A stretch of 64,000 bases of DNA from Botrytis cinerea B05.10 (GCF_000143535.2 NC_037316.1:2294001-2358000); one strand, 5' to 3'; shown: positions 1 through 13,240, numbered from the stretch's first letter. The notes: generated by a model from the sequence alone, not told the origin. Numbers and translations are program-made.

Positions 1-2289
1 AACACGATAACATTCAGGTAGGTTGAAACGAGCGACATCTGGTCGCGGGGGCTCGTTGTCCCATAGAGAGTAAATTTGGCTTGAGATAGGTCTTGCGAGT
101 TGTTAGCATGGCTAAAATATTTGGTTTGAAAGGCAGAAAGCTGTCAAGCCAATACTCACTGCTCAGAATTTAGATCGAGACCCAGGTGGCTGATGTCAGT
201 TCCAGTAACAAGAGCAGCATAGTCCGGAAAATTGTTCATCATGTAGGAAAATCCCTTGAGTCCAAATCTGTCGGTATCACTCATGTGAGCTAATGGATCT
301 TGTACTTTTGAGTCCGCGTTATCAGCACTTCTTGATAGAGAACTAGGGTCGAGTTCTTGTGCTTGGGTCAGGGTTGATGGACCATCTGGTCGCGAGTTGG
401 TTGTCGTGGGCATATTAAATTGTTGATTGTCGTCTTCTCTGAGTGGTATTGGATTTGAAGAGCCAAAATTAGTGTCTGGAAAGCTCTAGGCAAATTGGTC
501 AGCAAAAGTTCAATACATTAGAGGAATTCATTAACATACCCCGACTTCATTCTCTCCAAGGCGTGGTAAACCTTGCCGGCTGGAGTCTATTGGAGATCTA
601 TTTGTGGATGGGCCTGAATCAAGGATTAAGTTAGCCGAGCAGGACAATATTATATTACCCAATCACCATTGGCAATCTACTCACCTGACAAACTTGCTGG
701 TGAATCAATTCTATTACCTGGTGCCACTCGACCACCAGTAGATAATGCATTTAAAAGGCCATTACTCCTGGCTTGCTGCGGTGGGTTATTAGAACCAAAT
801 CCCAATCCACCACCAGCTCCAAACCCTACATTTTGTAATAGACCAGAACTTCGATCTTGGCCGATCTCTCCATTCGAATTGCCCAGAGGTGGGAAATCAT
901 CTGCGCTTCTTGGTTGTGAAGACTGACCAACTGCATTTTGAGCCCCAAATCTGAACCCCCCCGAATTGTTCGATAATTGAGTTGATGAGTTGAAGAGCTC
1001 GTCTTGCTGCTGTTGTTGCTGTGCAGCATGTTGTGCGGATAATCCAGCTGATTGCTGTAAACGTATATTTGCTGGGCCAATATTACGCGCTCCTGCCGCT
1101 CCCCATGTTGACTGGTTGTGCTGTGGCTGATTTCCTGATAGTGAGGGAAATTCACTAAATGATGTGAGCAAAGTCAACTGTCAAGCTTTGTAGTGTTGAG
1201 AGAGAAATTAATGAAACCCAGACAGAATTAAGCAGACAGTGTAATCTGTACTGAATGCAGCAGAGCTATGAATTTTATCTCTAACGTATGGAACCTGACT
1301 GTGTGTATTTGAAGATTGTTCGAATTTTTGTACCTTCCAGGACAATATAGATGTGGAGGGACGTCATCTCTTGATGAACGTGCTTTTCCCATATTTGAGT
1401 AGTTGTAGAAAAAAGGGAAAGATTGCAGCAAGAAGAAAAACTCTCAACAGAAAACTGAGAAGTAAAGTACAAAATTCAAAAGTAGGCAACGACTTACGAC
1501 AAATCTAATGGTGTTGCTGGTTGTGAAGATCCTCCTATTGTTTGTGCAAAGCTTGCCATAGGTCCATTGTTTGGACGTGGATTTCCTAGACCTGCTCCCC
1601 CCATCGGTACACCTCCAAATGCCCACGTCGCTCCATTGTTTGCTAGAAGTCGTAAACAAACATCAGTATACCTAAAGCTTCTCCCAATGTCTCAAATATG
1701 AGGGGTGTGAATCGTACTCATTTTCCCACTAGGTGGTATCCTATTTGATACGTTCCTGTTCTGCATCTGCTGTTGATTTGGGAATCCATTGGGTATGCCA
1801 CGCATGGCCTGCGGTCCTACACCTGAGAAAACAAAGTCAGCACATTTCCATAACTAGTCCTTCCGGTACAGAAAGTCCAATGAAAGCCCCATGATAGCTG
1901 CAGGTTAATGCGCCCAAAAACTTTCCAGCCACACCAGCACTTCCTTCAACGCCGAATATCAGATCTAGACTTCTCCCCTTCGAGATACGCCAGCAGACCC
2001 AACAACTACCCCTTCATGGAAGCTCTCTCGTCCAATCTCGTCTGGGTTATAAAATACAGCTTCAAGCAGAGCTTGTGCAATATTCCCGCGATCCATCCAT
2101 ACCCCCGCTTTAGAGTCCCTATACACTGCTGGCAGTCCACTGGATCCCGTATCCTTCTGACATCCGGTATTCTCTCGCATTTGAAGTACCATCCAATGCA
2201 AGCTGTCCCCCTTCTCTCTGGCAGCCGTGCAGCGGGGCAGTTGTGGGGTGGAAAAGGGAGTTGGAGAGCCTCATACCTGGTCGATTCAT
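1..2289 (-). CDS. NOT2: CCR4-NOT complex subunit NOT2, 5' part (cut by window edge)
   Basis: Core subunit of the CCR4-NOT deadenylase, which shortens poly(A) tails and also affects transcription; NOT2 pairs with NOT3/5 on the NOT1 scaffold. Seven exons can be spliced: 2277-2289 (ATG, only 13 nt), 1718-1822, 1498-1642, 685-1154, 540-613, 160-485 and 1-91. Together they give 408 in-frame codons. The N-terminal half is Gln/Asn/Gly/Ser-rich and disordered, with a short Gln run near 1010-1030. The family hallmark is the segment DRFGLKGFSYMM followed by the Gly-Leu-rich LGLDLNS (about 170-290), then SLWDNEPPRPDVARF at 1-91, which enters the NOT box. The NOT2/3/5 domain itself lies off the left edge. 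Exon 6 uses the acceptor at 486-487, because the nearby alternative acceptor at 476-477 gives an early stop. Exon 7 uses the acceptor at 92-93, just after a CTAAC branch point, for the same reason. Confidence 0.9.
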
Positions 2290-3201
2290 GGTCGATGTTG
2301 CGATTCCCGATATTAATTTTTTCGTATTATTTTTCGACTTAGGACGAGAACTTGTGCGCTTCTGAATGTGTTGTGATAGTAGAGTCGTTGGTTCAATTAA
2401 CCATTGAATTTCATGAAGCTTGGGGAACCTTATTGCGCGCATGGGCACATGCCTCCCCGTAGTCTACTTCTGGATAAGGTCGGTTACAACTTACAAGGAA
2501 CCAACCACAAGAATACATCACATCGTCTAGAGATCACCAATGCATCGGACGCGGAGTATAGAAGGTGGAAAATAGATATAGAAAGTTAGAACTTTTCATA
2601 CCAACTTCTATTCGAGATTTCATTAGTATTTACGCTACTATCAAATGCCTGCTTAGGTCGTACTTGTTGAAACTGGAATCTAGACAGCTGTGTGCTCATG
2701 TATATAGATAGAGGTAAATCTCTAGATATCTATACAAATGTTTACTTTATTATTCACTTCGCACAACGTCAAGGCTTATGGTTGCTCATCCATTCATTGG
2801 GATCTTGTTGTTTGATTTGACATTATTGGGGTGTCAGATTATACCACGCATAATGCATTGATATATGATCACATACTCCGTGCAAGCAATGCTTTCTCGT
2901 AGCATCTGATGACCGCTGCTTCACCCTAGGGAAGATGGGACCCCGCTCCTGTGCCCTCTCCTCGATGATTACAGCCACGCGGTCATTACGACTGCGCTAC
3001 TCTGTGCTAAAGTTTAATAAGCTGTCCTATTTCTTCTTCTCTTGGATTTCCTCAGTGTAGCGTTTCAACACGATGTCCTCTAGTCCGGTTGTGAGATTTA
3101 CTCTGAAGTAGCATCACAACGGGAATTTGAACACCACGTAGCTATTCCAATTTATGGTAGTCCATACGATAAGTTTTGTCTCGGAAATCTCGTCTTATTT
3201 A
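2290..3201. other. intergenic region: NOT2 upstream / Zn2Cys6 downstream
   Basis: About 0.9 kb between two minus-strand genes, so it should hold the NOT2 promoter and 5' UTR (right of 2289) and the 3' UTR of the Zn2Cys6 gene (left of 3202). Short open frames here show no recognisable protein. No RNA gene or repeat was seen. Confidence 0.5.
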
Positions 3202-5667
3202 TCAATAGCTCCCACTTTGATTGTTCCAGGAAGACTGTTCGCTCCTAAAATCGCCCCCATACTCATTTTGACTGTAATCATTACTTGTCTGAGCAGGAGA
3301 CCACCCAGAGCTACTAGCTACGTCGACGTCCGTGGCCACTGACTTTCCCCTATTGCTCATCTGAGGTGAGCTATCACTCTGATCACTGATATCCATAGCA
3401 GAGAATACCGCCTTCATGTCCTGCACATCTTTGCTCTCAGCGTTCTTTGGCGAGGAGGTTCGATCCTCGACGAATTTTCGTATAGATCGGATTATTGGAT
3501 GATACAGTTCGTCGTTTGGTAACCACCAATGCATGCAAGAATTATCTCGAAACAGTTCCGCCATTTTGCTTCTGAAAGCGAAAGTTTGTATGAAACTAGT
3601 TGTTGTGTTAGCAGTAGAACATCTGTGAATACTGTGAACAGTAGTGCATATTACCCCTGAGACTCTATCGTTGCCAACTTTCGGCGCATCCACATATTAT
3701 ATTCTTCATCTTTGGATAGAAAAAATACCGCAATACCAAGACCTCCTTGGAGACCAACGGCTGCCCCTTTTGGTGTCTCTGGGTGATGCAAAATTGCCTC
3801 ATACATCTGACATAAATCCTCAGATAACCTGTTCATAACTTCAAAATCGGGTGGCATCTGCATCGCCTGAGCAGTATGCAGTCCATGCATCAAGGCTACA
3901 GCATACCGATCCATTGAATCTATGTTAATCGTCCAAAGCGGCCCACGATAAAGTAAACCTGGCATGCATGGATCAAATAGACTCCCGGGTTGTGCTGTGG
4001 GAAAATCCGTGACCAAATATCGACTATCCAGCAGCGCTGGATCCATGTCATCTCTCCAATTCTTCATCCGCTGTGCCATCTTTGCATTCTCAAAGACAAA
4101 TTGTTCATGAGTAATTTCTCCTTTTCCTTGCTTCGCAAATAATGTCGACATGTCTTTGCCTACAAGACGCATTGCTGACGACTGATGCTCCAATCTCCAT
4201 ACTAATTCATCTGGCTCTTGCGCGATTTTATTCTTGAAATATTCCTGTGCGTATGAAAACCATTCTCGCGAAATGGAGGCATCAAAACCACCCATAATTC
4301 CCGCCATGACATCGAAGCGTGTATACCAGCCGAAAATGGCGCGGCTTATGCCTGTCTCAAAGATGGTTTGTGGGGAATATAGATCTATTAAAATTTCGTA
4401 TGCAGCCTTTTGATGGCCTAAAAGATTCGCCCAATCCCCAAGATACTCCTGTAAGTAATCAGTACACCATCCTGGAGTATTCATTCGTGATACATACTTC
4501 GATCGTTGCCAATTGTAAGATAGCTAAAAGTGTACCTGTAGTATGCTGAGCACCTTTCTTTAGTGAGACCAAAAGCAACGATACTGCTTTATTGTAGTAT
4601 TGTAGAAAGTCTTGAATTTTGCCTTCTTGTTTCTCTACTGCATATTGGAAAGCTGAAAACCCTACCACTGCGTAAAGAAGTGGTTCATGGCGTATAGCGA
4701 CATCCAATAACAGTTTGTGAATAAAGCCCTCGTTGTTGGACCTTAAGCTATAATGCATGAAGGTGATATTTTGACAGTAATATGTTAAGTAGAATTGTAG
4801 ATCGGGTGGTAAATGCGACCAGCTGCTCCATGATTTATCGGACCCCAAGTCATTTGCGAGTGTCTGGTCGTAGAATTGGGGACTACCGCCAAGTTGGTCA
4901 AATGAAGAATAGCCAATAGAGCCTTCAGTTGAAGGTGTCGGGGAAGAACCTGTTTCTTGTATCAAAGAAGGGGTCTCTGAGCTTTGCCTCGTACTACTTT
5001 TAACACGAGTGGAAGATTGCGAACTTTGTGCGCTGGCATTGAGGTTCGTGCTTTTTGAATACTTGGATTGGCTTTCGATCTCATCTTCATCTCGAATAAC
5101 CTCCAGACGCTCAACGTCTCGGTCCTCGTATTCATCCTCAGATGAACCAGGGCTCTCTGATGGCTTTGACTGCCCAGCCTTAGATGAAGTGTTTGCTGCA
5201 CCCTTTGTCGATTTCTGCACATCAGGGTATACGCATTCTCGATTGCCTTTTGTGCATCCTATATGTTGAGGTTAGCAGCATGTTACCAAATATAAGCTCA
5301 TAATCTCACTATCACATTTTGGACGGTGTTCGTCACACTAGAAAGTTAGCACGTTTTTGATTTAAAAAAAATGCAATTGTCAAGTGAGTACCTTCACTCG
5401 TCTACTGCGACAAGTATAACAACCAGATCTTGTCCGACGATGCTTCACATGCTCAGTTCCCTGACTTGATTTTCGTCGGTTTGGTTTCGGAATGGGCCCA
5501 ATCATCGTTATGTCCTGGGCCCCAAAAAGATAGTTCAGATCCGCATAGGACCGGGCCGAACTTAGGAACCGTTGAGAATGCTGTGCCTGAGGGTCGCGCT
5601 CGAGTGTAAGAAGATGCTGACCCGGTATTGATTGCTTAGACAGGTCTAGGCGACCTGTACCAGTCAT
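3202..5667 (-). CDS. Zn2Cys6 transcription factor with fungal-specific C-terminal domain
   Basis: Predicted nuclear DNA-binding regulator of 742 aa. Exons: 5392-5667, 5310-5337 (28 nt), 4498-5258, 3655-4448, 3202-3571; all junctions are in frame. The binuclear zinc cluster is split by introns 1 and 2: CYTCRSRRVKC, then DEHRPKC, then CTKGNREC (spacing C-x2-C-x6-C-x6-C-x2-C-x6-C, about residues 83-110). A basic Lys/Arg stretch lies just before it. An acidic and Ser-rich linker follows (about 4900-5220). After it comes a helical domain starting LPPDLQFYLTYYCQNI, resembling the fungal-specific domain often called Fungal_trans_2. The C-terminus is Ser/Asn-rich. The longer open frame reaching 5757 begins with GTG, so I chose the ATG at 5667; an ATG at about 5507 is also possible. 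The target genes cannot be told from sequence. Confidence 0.85.
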
Positions 5668-8600
5668 GATAACGAGATGTGGTGAGCTACGAGCAGCACC
5701 TTTCGTACGATATTCAAATAGATTGGAATGTGTGTTAAGTTGTAGTTTCCTAAGCACCTTCTACATCAAACTGTTTGCTCTATTGTGGAATTTGGAGCAG
5801 TTGTCGAAGATACTCTAACGTTGGTGGGGACTGTAAAGAGTATAATCTTCAAGTACAGCAGTCGATGATGTATGAATGGATCAGCATATACAATTATGGA
5901 GCACACGGGTAGCTGAAGTTTCGACTGTTCTGGAAGTGCCCAGCTTATGCACAGTGCCCTTCCGTGGTGATGTCTGGCGATATAGATTTGGAACTGGTTG
6001 CGGTGTACAGTTCTTTTGTCATGGGGTGTGGATATTAAAGTTTCATGAGATGAAATGACACAAAACCTAATCCATAGAGCTATCGAAGGGCTTCTGGAGA
6101 TGCAAGACTAGCTAGCTGCATCGGAACTGAGATGCAGCAAGGCGAGGGGGTTTCCAGTTATCCAACGAATAATATGATCTGATGTCAGGATCTGAAAATG
6201 TTAATATCATGAGAGAAAGGGGGACTTTATCTGCCGGGCGTTGCATACGTGTGAGTCCTGATAAGAGGGAATAGGTTATTAGAGCCCGGGAAAAGCTGAT
6301 GATTTCGAGATTTGATTACTGGTGTAACGACTAGACAAGGGAACTCATGTGCCTCATCAATCTCAGGAGAACCTATTGCGTCGTAGACCCGGATTCCGGG
6401 TACTACAATCTAGGGTGGGGTCGGTCAAGATGAGAAGTTCTGTACATAGGAAAGTAGTAATTCTTTTGGGAATTTGGAATATAAGGAACAGGAGAGTTTT
6501 GGATTGTGGGTGAGCTGCAGTACAATGTGGAGATGATTTTACGGAGCGCCACATTTTCTGTCTGTGCAAGTTCTGGTGACAAGGTCCAGGGTCAGGCCAG
6601 TCAAGAAGAACAACAGATGCTTGGGTTTCAAAATTCCAGATGCTGTTATTTGAATGCCTTAACGTGCAGCTTCCAAATCCACGAGTTGAGTGTTTTTAAG
6701 GTTTTTCATGACGTGCACTAAGAGAATGGAGAACAGCTTCCATTCCACCACCTAGATGCATGAACCAAGCATGCACAGTGTCCAGAGCCAAATCAATGGT
6801 AGGGCCCCCTCGTAGTACTTAAGCTCCACACAGCACTGCCAGGCTAGTCAGTAACAGGAGCAGTTGCCACGGCGAAGATTGGTAGGGCGTGGCTTCTACG
6901 TTTCTAGAAACAGATACTGCTAGGTCGACCGTCATGAAGGATCAAGATTTAATATAGGATTCCAGAATTCCAGAATCCAAGAATCCAAGAACCCCAGTTC
7001 AAAATCTCAACACATCGATCGGAATATAGAAAACCTACGGCCTGGTAAAGGTATGACGAGGGGCCGGGACATCGTGCTCAGTGAGTGCATGAAAACCTTC
7101 AGTGAGAGCCGGGGTGATGTTCCAAATGGGGCGGTATCAATATTGAACTTAATTTATAGCGTCCGGCTGGGAGTCGGACGATGTGATTAGCAGCTGTGTA
7201 CAGCAACGATCGGGACAACTCTGTGCCGTGCCGGTAGTGGTGACAGGAATTTGATTCATCTAGCTCATCATCAACGTTCTTTAGCCACATAAGAGGTCGC
7301 ATTTTACCTCACAGTGCATTTCTCAAGCTTGTTGACAAACATCAATGGGTACTTTGCAACCTGCCAATGGTGCCTGTACATTTCAGCTAGTATGTAATCT
7401 CATCGTCGGAGAACAATTAGCACGACAAGATTCTATTGGTCTCGGAATGGGGAAAAGCTGTCTAGTGCCGGAGTGTTCCAAAAGCAGTAAATTGGTGGCA
7501 GGAAGCCAGCCAGGTAAGGACGGGCCGACAATCGATCATGCCCGAACCAAGGTGATGGGACTTCATTCCTTCGCAAGTGCGTACCCAGCTGGAATTTAGA
7601 TCAATGGCTTGATGTATGGGAAATAGAACACGGCATTATTTTTTGATTATCAGACCTTGATGTCAGATCATCAAACACATCGTCTTGTAACCTCGTATCT
7701 AAATGCGTGTGTGTATGTTTGCTATTGATGTTAATGCTTCGAGAATGCCTACGTCCTACCTGCTTAATATGTAGCATGGAGCGTGGTATATCATTGCTGC
7801 TCTAGCTTCACGCAGCACCGAGGTTGATCTGCATTGTATCAAAGAGGAAGGCGAAGAACAGGGCTCCGGAAGGCTTGCACCACTATCCGTGGAAGAATGT
7901 GTAGATCATTTTGTGTTCGGAGTATGGTTATGTTTGATAAACCCCGTACTACCTGATCAACGAACCACACACAGGTGGGCGATGGTGATACACAATGACA
8001 ATTGTGAACTGTCCCCCAGCCATCTCATATGTACACGATTCCAAAAACCGATAATTAGGCATAATTGCGGTATCTGATAGGTGGATTAGTTCTCAGGAGC
8101 GAGGTGAAGGAAATTCTCGAATTTATCTCGTCTCTCATTCGTTTAGGGCTAACGCATCCATGGCAAAATGACCTGATTAGTTGGAGAATGAAAGCGGTGT
8201 CACACAACCTTGAGTGAAATGGGCATTTTTCAACAGCGTTTTCGTACAACCCATCCTGTCCTCACATCCTCATCCTCATCCTCACGATATAACACATCAT
8301 CGTTGTGCTCTTGCCGCATGCATGAAAACTCAATTCTAAAAACTTTGAAGTTTGAATACGAGTACGAAACATCATACGAATACATCAAAGTCAGACAGAG
8401 TCCACTTCTAATTGGACTCAGATGTACCACCTTTTCGGTGCTGCACTGAATCCTGATATCAATATGGTGAAGGGGGCGGCTCCACGGGCGAAGCACTATA
8501 ATACTTTTAACTCCACCACGAATCCTTAATTGTGCCATGTGTCCTTCCCCCATGGCAAGTTCCTTGGTGTGATGTCAGAATGTCAGACTTACAGCGCAAC

Positions 8601-10032
8601 TTTTTTTTTTAATTATATGAATGGGACCGAAAGTTTCTAATGTTCTTCCGTTCATCATTTCTCAGCCCATAGGATCTAGCTTTTGGGTCTGGATTTACTC
8701 TAGAAAACTGATCTACCTATCCACATTGCACGATCATCACCTAATAGCTTTGCAAGGCAAATGGTAGTAATCTACTGGTGGAAGTATTTACCATGGATTT
8801 TCATACTACAGTGCTCCAGCCCTATTGAGCGGCCCAGAATCACATCGAGAAGATTTTCATTACCAACTCGTAATGTCAACTAGTGTAACTGAGAATCGAG
8901 ATGTCACCATTGCAGCTTCTCAAGATAGGTGATCGACTATATACCAGTTTCTACTACTAGCCCTGAAATGCCGCTGGATTGGTTTGTTCACATACTTCAC
9001 TCTAAACCCCATGTGGCTGTTGTAAAGAATAATGGGGACTTCGTGGGGACTTCGTGGAGACTGCCGGAGCACTTACATTACTCAGCGGCGATCATGGCAT
9101 GAGCTTGGTAACACTTCGGCGATTGGTCTTCCATAATTGTTAGGTCGGCCACAACCTATCACACTCCTCGGTCGGCACCGAAACGAGCAAGATCCCGTTC
9201 CACTTGCAGAGGTCAATATCGACCAATTTGTTCCCAACATCTTAATGTCCATTGACAAATAAGGGTTGTTGGACATACAATACGATATTATACTTGATAT
9301 AATTCTACGATGTACGTTTTTACAGTGTTGAATTAGAGCTGATAAGCTCCTGGTCTTTAACAGGCTAATAATGTATGAACGAATGAGGTCTGAGAAGTCT
9401 GGAAGTTGTTTATAATCACCAACAGTTGCAAATCCGTCGATATCGATCGAGCATGCAATAAGATTCCCTTAGTAACCCGTCGATTTGCTTCCTGTTGAAC
9501 ATCATAGGCACGAATATATCACATTCACATGCAGTATAACTCTTCTACCAAGTGGCTGCAATTTGTTTGCAATTCTAGTCTATTTAAGAACAAGTGCTGA
9601 GCAAAACTTTTTTCTAATATCCATGACAATGCCAAATATCTCGAATGAGTGAGAGCATATCTGGGAGAAACAACCACCCTGGTCTTTTAGGGCCAGATGG
9701 CTCTTTTAAATAAATAAAAATCTGATACTCCCGGTTTGGGGTATCCTAAGAAAACAAACACATAGGGGATTCTTCGGTCAACGAAAACCTCATTGATAAA
9801 GCCCAATAAAAGAAGTAACGAGGAATCCAACGAGAAGGGTATCTAAGCTCCGTTAGAACTCCCAATTGAATTCTCACACCAGAAACTGGTAACCGGGACA
9901 AAAAAAAAGAAATAATAGAAGAAATACTTATTGCACATGGTTCCTGAGTATCCTACGATCCCATCGTGTGTTGCAGTAATGGTCGTCGTGAAGGGGCAGT
10001 TTCGGTGGGCTTTATGTGTACAGGCTGTTCTT
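5668..10032. other. 4.4-kb region without a recognisable gene
   Basis: No reading frame here resembles a known family or shows a consistent spliced structure. The best short ATG frame (7345-7599, plus, 84 codons) has no recognisable motif. Small local repeats are present, such as imperfect copies of a TTCCAGAA/TCCAAGAA unit at 6958-7000 and a tandem ACTTCGTGGGG at about 9030-9058. The right end should hold the 3' UTR of the small gene at 10033-10548, and the left end the promoter of the Zn2Cys6 gene. Confidence 0.5.
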
Positions 10033-10548
10033 CTACCTGTCGCCTTGTTGATATTGTTCTTCGGAATAAGTCTTAGCGAATGGTGCGTCCACAGGAGGCT
10101 CCATGGGATAATTCCTCGAGTCCATACTCTCCTCGAAGCTATTATCATATTGATTATCCCCTCTATTGATGTCCCTCGCTACTCCTCTTTCTGTGCCCGG
10201 TATGATAGGTATGCGCGCTGGCTTGTAACCGTTATGGCCTTCCCAGAAAGGGTCCCCTCCGTGTGCTTTAGCGATTGCGCTCAATTTACGATATCTTCTC
10301 TGCACTACTGATGCATTCACCGATCTGGGTGGCCAAGTGTCATTCTGACGATGTCTTCTCTGTTCTCCATTGAAAGCAGCAACCAATTTTTCACAATCCT
10401 CTTTCTTCAGAGTCTCGGGAATGCCACCTCCTGCAAGCTTCATACTTTCATTCCACAAGACCTTATCCTCATCATTGGTCCACAAATATACGTTTCCACG
10501 CTCAAGCCGTTGCCAATCAGGTTTTCCGTTGAAACCTGCCGAAGTCAT
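10033..10548 (-). CDS. hypothetical protein with Myb/SANT-like segment
   Basis: Single-exon frame of 171 aa, starting at the ATG at 10548; the frame stays open upstream to 10554 but begins there with GTG. Not recognised as a named family. Residues about 20-75 begin with LWTNDEDKVLWNESMKLAGG and end with SVNASVVQRRYRKL. This recalls a Myb/SANT-type fold: an opening Trp plus acidic helix and a closing 'xxRYRKL' recognition helix, though the middle is loose. The C-terminal half is rich in Gly, Asp, Asn, Arg and Pro and probably disordered. It stands alone, with more than 2.5 kb of gene-free DNA on each side. It could be a lineage-specific DNA-binding protein or a spurious but long open frame. 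The DNA-binding role is inference. Confidence 0.5.
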   Translation of the reverse strand: MTSAGFNGKPDWQRLERGNVYLWTNDEDKVLWNESMKLAGGGIPETLKKEDCEKLVAAFNGEQRRHRQNDTWPPRSVNASVVQRRYRKLSAIAKAHGGDPFWEGHNGYKPARIPIIPGTERGVARDINRGDNQYDNSFEESMDSRNYPMEPPVDAPFAKTYSEEQYQQGDR

Positions 10549-10919
10549 CGTCACGTCTAGATGCTTGACTGATGAGGACTAAGTGGCTGTGGGAAGTTTT
10601 AATCCTGTTCAAGATTTGTGATGTTAAATTGGAGGCAATAGGCAATGCAGCAATTTACTTGGCTCGATTCGATGTTACGGTAGACGTTGATATCGTAGAG
10701 GGTGGACAGGGGTAAAGTGAAGCGGTTTAGGTTGATGGTAGCGTTGAAAAAGGTTTGAGATACAAAATGGCGGTGGTAATACTGCTTGGCAAATGGCTTG
10801 ATGTAATTCGTGTTTGGCGGTTTTGTTTCGGATGTTTGACTTCGAGTTGATTTTGGAAATGGATGGAGAGAGGATACTTCGAATCTATTTAAGCACATTT
10901 GGCCTCACTTTGGCGAGGT

Positions 10920-11765
10920 TTGATAGAGAGATAATGACTGGAAATACTCTCATTTTGTGATTGGAAATGGTCAGTTTGAGTGCTAAAATGACATTTTCCG
11001 CTTGATATCAACACAATGACTGCAGATAGCAATCTGTATGAGTAGGAACAGGCCATAGGTGACTTAAAATCGACAGTATGATGCGGATTCTAGCACTGCT
11101 TACTCCAAATACACATTATGGCTTGAGAAAGATATTGTCATGACTGAAAATTCATTCACTCGATGACTAGAAATAGATGTCTTAACTCCCAACAGCTACT
11201 TCTCGATCAAACATCAACAGAGTGACTTTGAATAATGTCTTTCGTGAGTGTGAATAGTATGACAAGTTACTAAAAATAGACGACATTGCGTATGTTCTTG
11301 GACTTTCGATTTCGAACAGGCGTAATGACTGAGAACAATAATTTTCATGACTAGGAATTGGGAGATGGGTGACTTGAAACGAATATTTTGACTCCAAATA
11401 AGCATTATGCTTCAAAAAGCTCATCTCCAGGACTGGAACTGAGCATTTCTGACCAATTACTGGATCGCGACTCGAAATGTGTACAGTAACTACAAATTGA
11501 GGCATATATGAATAAGAAGTACGATGGTTCCTACAATTCAAATAATATATGATTCGAAGCGTCAGTATTCGGATTCGGTAATATGAGTATCCTATATGAC
11601 TAGTAATATCGACATTGACTCCCTATCATAGCATCTTCAACTCAAATAGACGTATTTACTTGGATGGCCACGTTATGATTAGTGGTATCGGCAGTTGTTA
11701 TGTATGAGTTGCGATGTGACTCGAGATATTGTATTCTGAGTGGAGATGGAAAGAATTATAATGCA
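10920..11765. repeat. field of degenerate TGACTnnAAAT-like repeats
   Basis: Across about 850 bp a short motif close to (A/G)TGACTnGAAAT recurs every 20-50 bases, always on the plus strand. Examples are ATGACTGGAAAT (about 10933), GTGACTTAAAAT (about 11060), ATGACTGAAAAT (about 11140), ATGACTAGAAAT (about 11163), ATGACTAGGAAT (about 11348), GTGACTTGAAAC (about 11369), TTGACTCCAAAT (about 11388) and GCGACTCGAAAT (about 11467). Units between motifs differ in length and sequence. It looks like an old, much-diverged tandem array rather than a transposon. Confidence 0.55.
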
Positions 11766-13234
11766 GGGCAGTAATAACATACACTCACAACGCATCACAT
11801 GAAGAGTCCAGATTCTCTCGCCTACCTCTCACTACCCGTAGCCTATCTACCTAGAAGTCCCATCAATCCTTTTGGCTGACAAATGTTTAGAAATCAAACT
11901 GCCTCAACCTTTTTGACAACCCCCTCCCCCTTTATTGCCCGCTTAGTAATGATAGAACAAAGGTAATATGAGCCTCATATCGATCCTTACCTTCTCACAT
12001 ATATACTCAGGCCGCACAAAACTATCTGCCGTACAAATATGGAGGCTTCAAGCGATCTCATTATCATTGGCCCTCGAGACTCCACCTGTGAAGTACGTGT
12101 ATGATCCAAGATGCAGCTCTTACCATAAAAAGCACCCCTCAAGATAAAGTATCCCTACCAAGCCAAGCGAATATTCTGTTTGGTGCATGTTATTTCCATG
12201 TTTCAGAAACCCCTTTCTCTCAAAACTTGATAGAGGCTACTTAATCATGATAGGTAAATTACGTACGAAGTGTTCTGGTCAAAATATACCAGAAAGTTTT
12301 CAAGACTTCTCCTTTGTGGGTATGCAAATACTTGATGTATAACTTAGTAGTGAGTTGCGGCACTACCTTCCGAGAGTCGGGTGAAGCTTCCTGGTGTAAG
12401 AGTTCTAAAGACAGTATTACAAACGACATGAAACTGAAGACAAGAAATTATAAACAAGCTTGGGTTCGTTATCATTGAACTAGAATGTATCCGGCTCGCT
12501 TGAGCGTTCTTATAGTTGGCTTACCACCACTTTCTCCGTTAGATATTTGCTTTCACGTCTGCAATGAGCCCCTTAAAACTTCAAACGACTTTTACCACCA
12601 CCCATTGCTAACATGAACATAGTACTATCTTGCCCTTATCCATCTTATTCAGCCACAGGCTTCTGATCCAGGCAACTCTCACACATATCTGGAACATTTT
12701 TTCGGACATTTCGTAAGAAAACTAGAATGTCTGATTCCAGAGCTACTATCTTTTACCTTGTTGTAGTCCCCTTCAAGTTTGGCGAGTGGCTTGCTAATGA
12801 AAATGTTATGAATGTATGCGATGGGTAGTTGAGACTTTTGAGACCTGAAGATGAATATATGAGATCAGTAAGTTTAAATATACCAGAATAAACCATAAAA
12901 TATATGCACTTCTTTGAATCATGCCACTTGAGTTTTTCGGGGTCTCGTCTCTCTATGCTATACTGACTTCTGTTCGTGGTAAATCGGGTAGAGTATGAAA
13001 TTATTGCGCGCCTGTAGTTTAGTCAAGGCGCTTATCATTTCACAGCTACATACTATTATTGGTTTACTACAATTTCAATCCTATGCGCATTTGCATTTGA
13101 GTGATGCGAAATTGTGAAAGTTATTGATGAAAGTCTGGTGTGACGGGATAAAGTTTAACGATGAGGAGGGGTACGGAATGGAATAACCAATTGATCCGAG
13201 GTTGCTGCGGACCCAAATTGCGTTGTTTACTCTC

Positions 13235-13240
13235 ACGCGC
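13235..13240 (+). promoter_or_regulatory. possible MBF (MluI-box-like) site upstream of SMC2
   Basis: ACGCGC lies about 65 bp before the SMC2 ATG. MBF-type cell-cycle regulators bind ACGCGN cores in several fungi, and SMC2 is needed in S/M phase, so the site is plausible. A six-base match can occur by chance. Confidence 0.25.

Noticed and set aside
5668..5757. Longer N-terminus for the first Zn2Cys6 factor
   Set aside because: The extended frame begins with GTG and has no upstream ATG. The ATG at 5667 is the first normal start.
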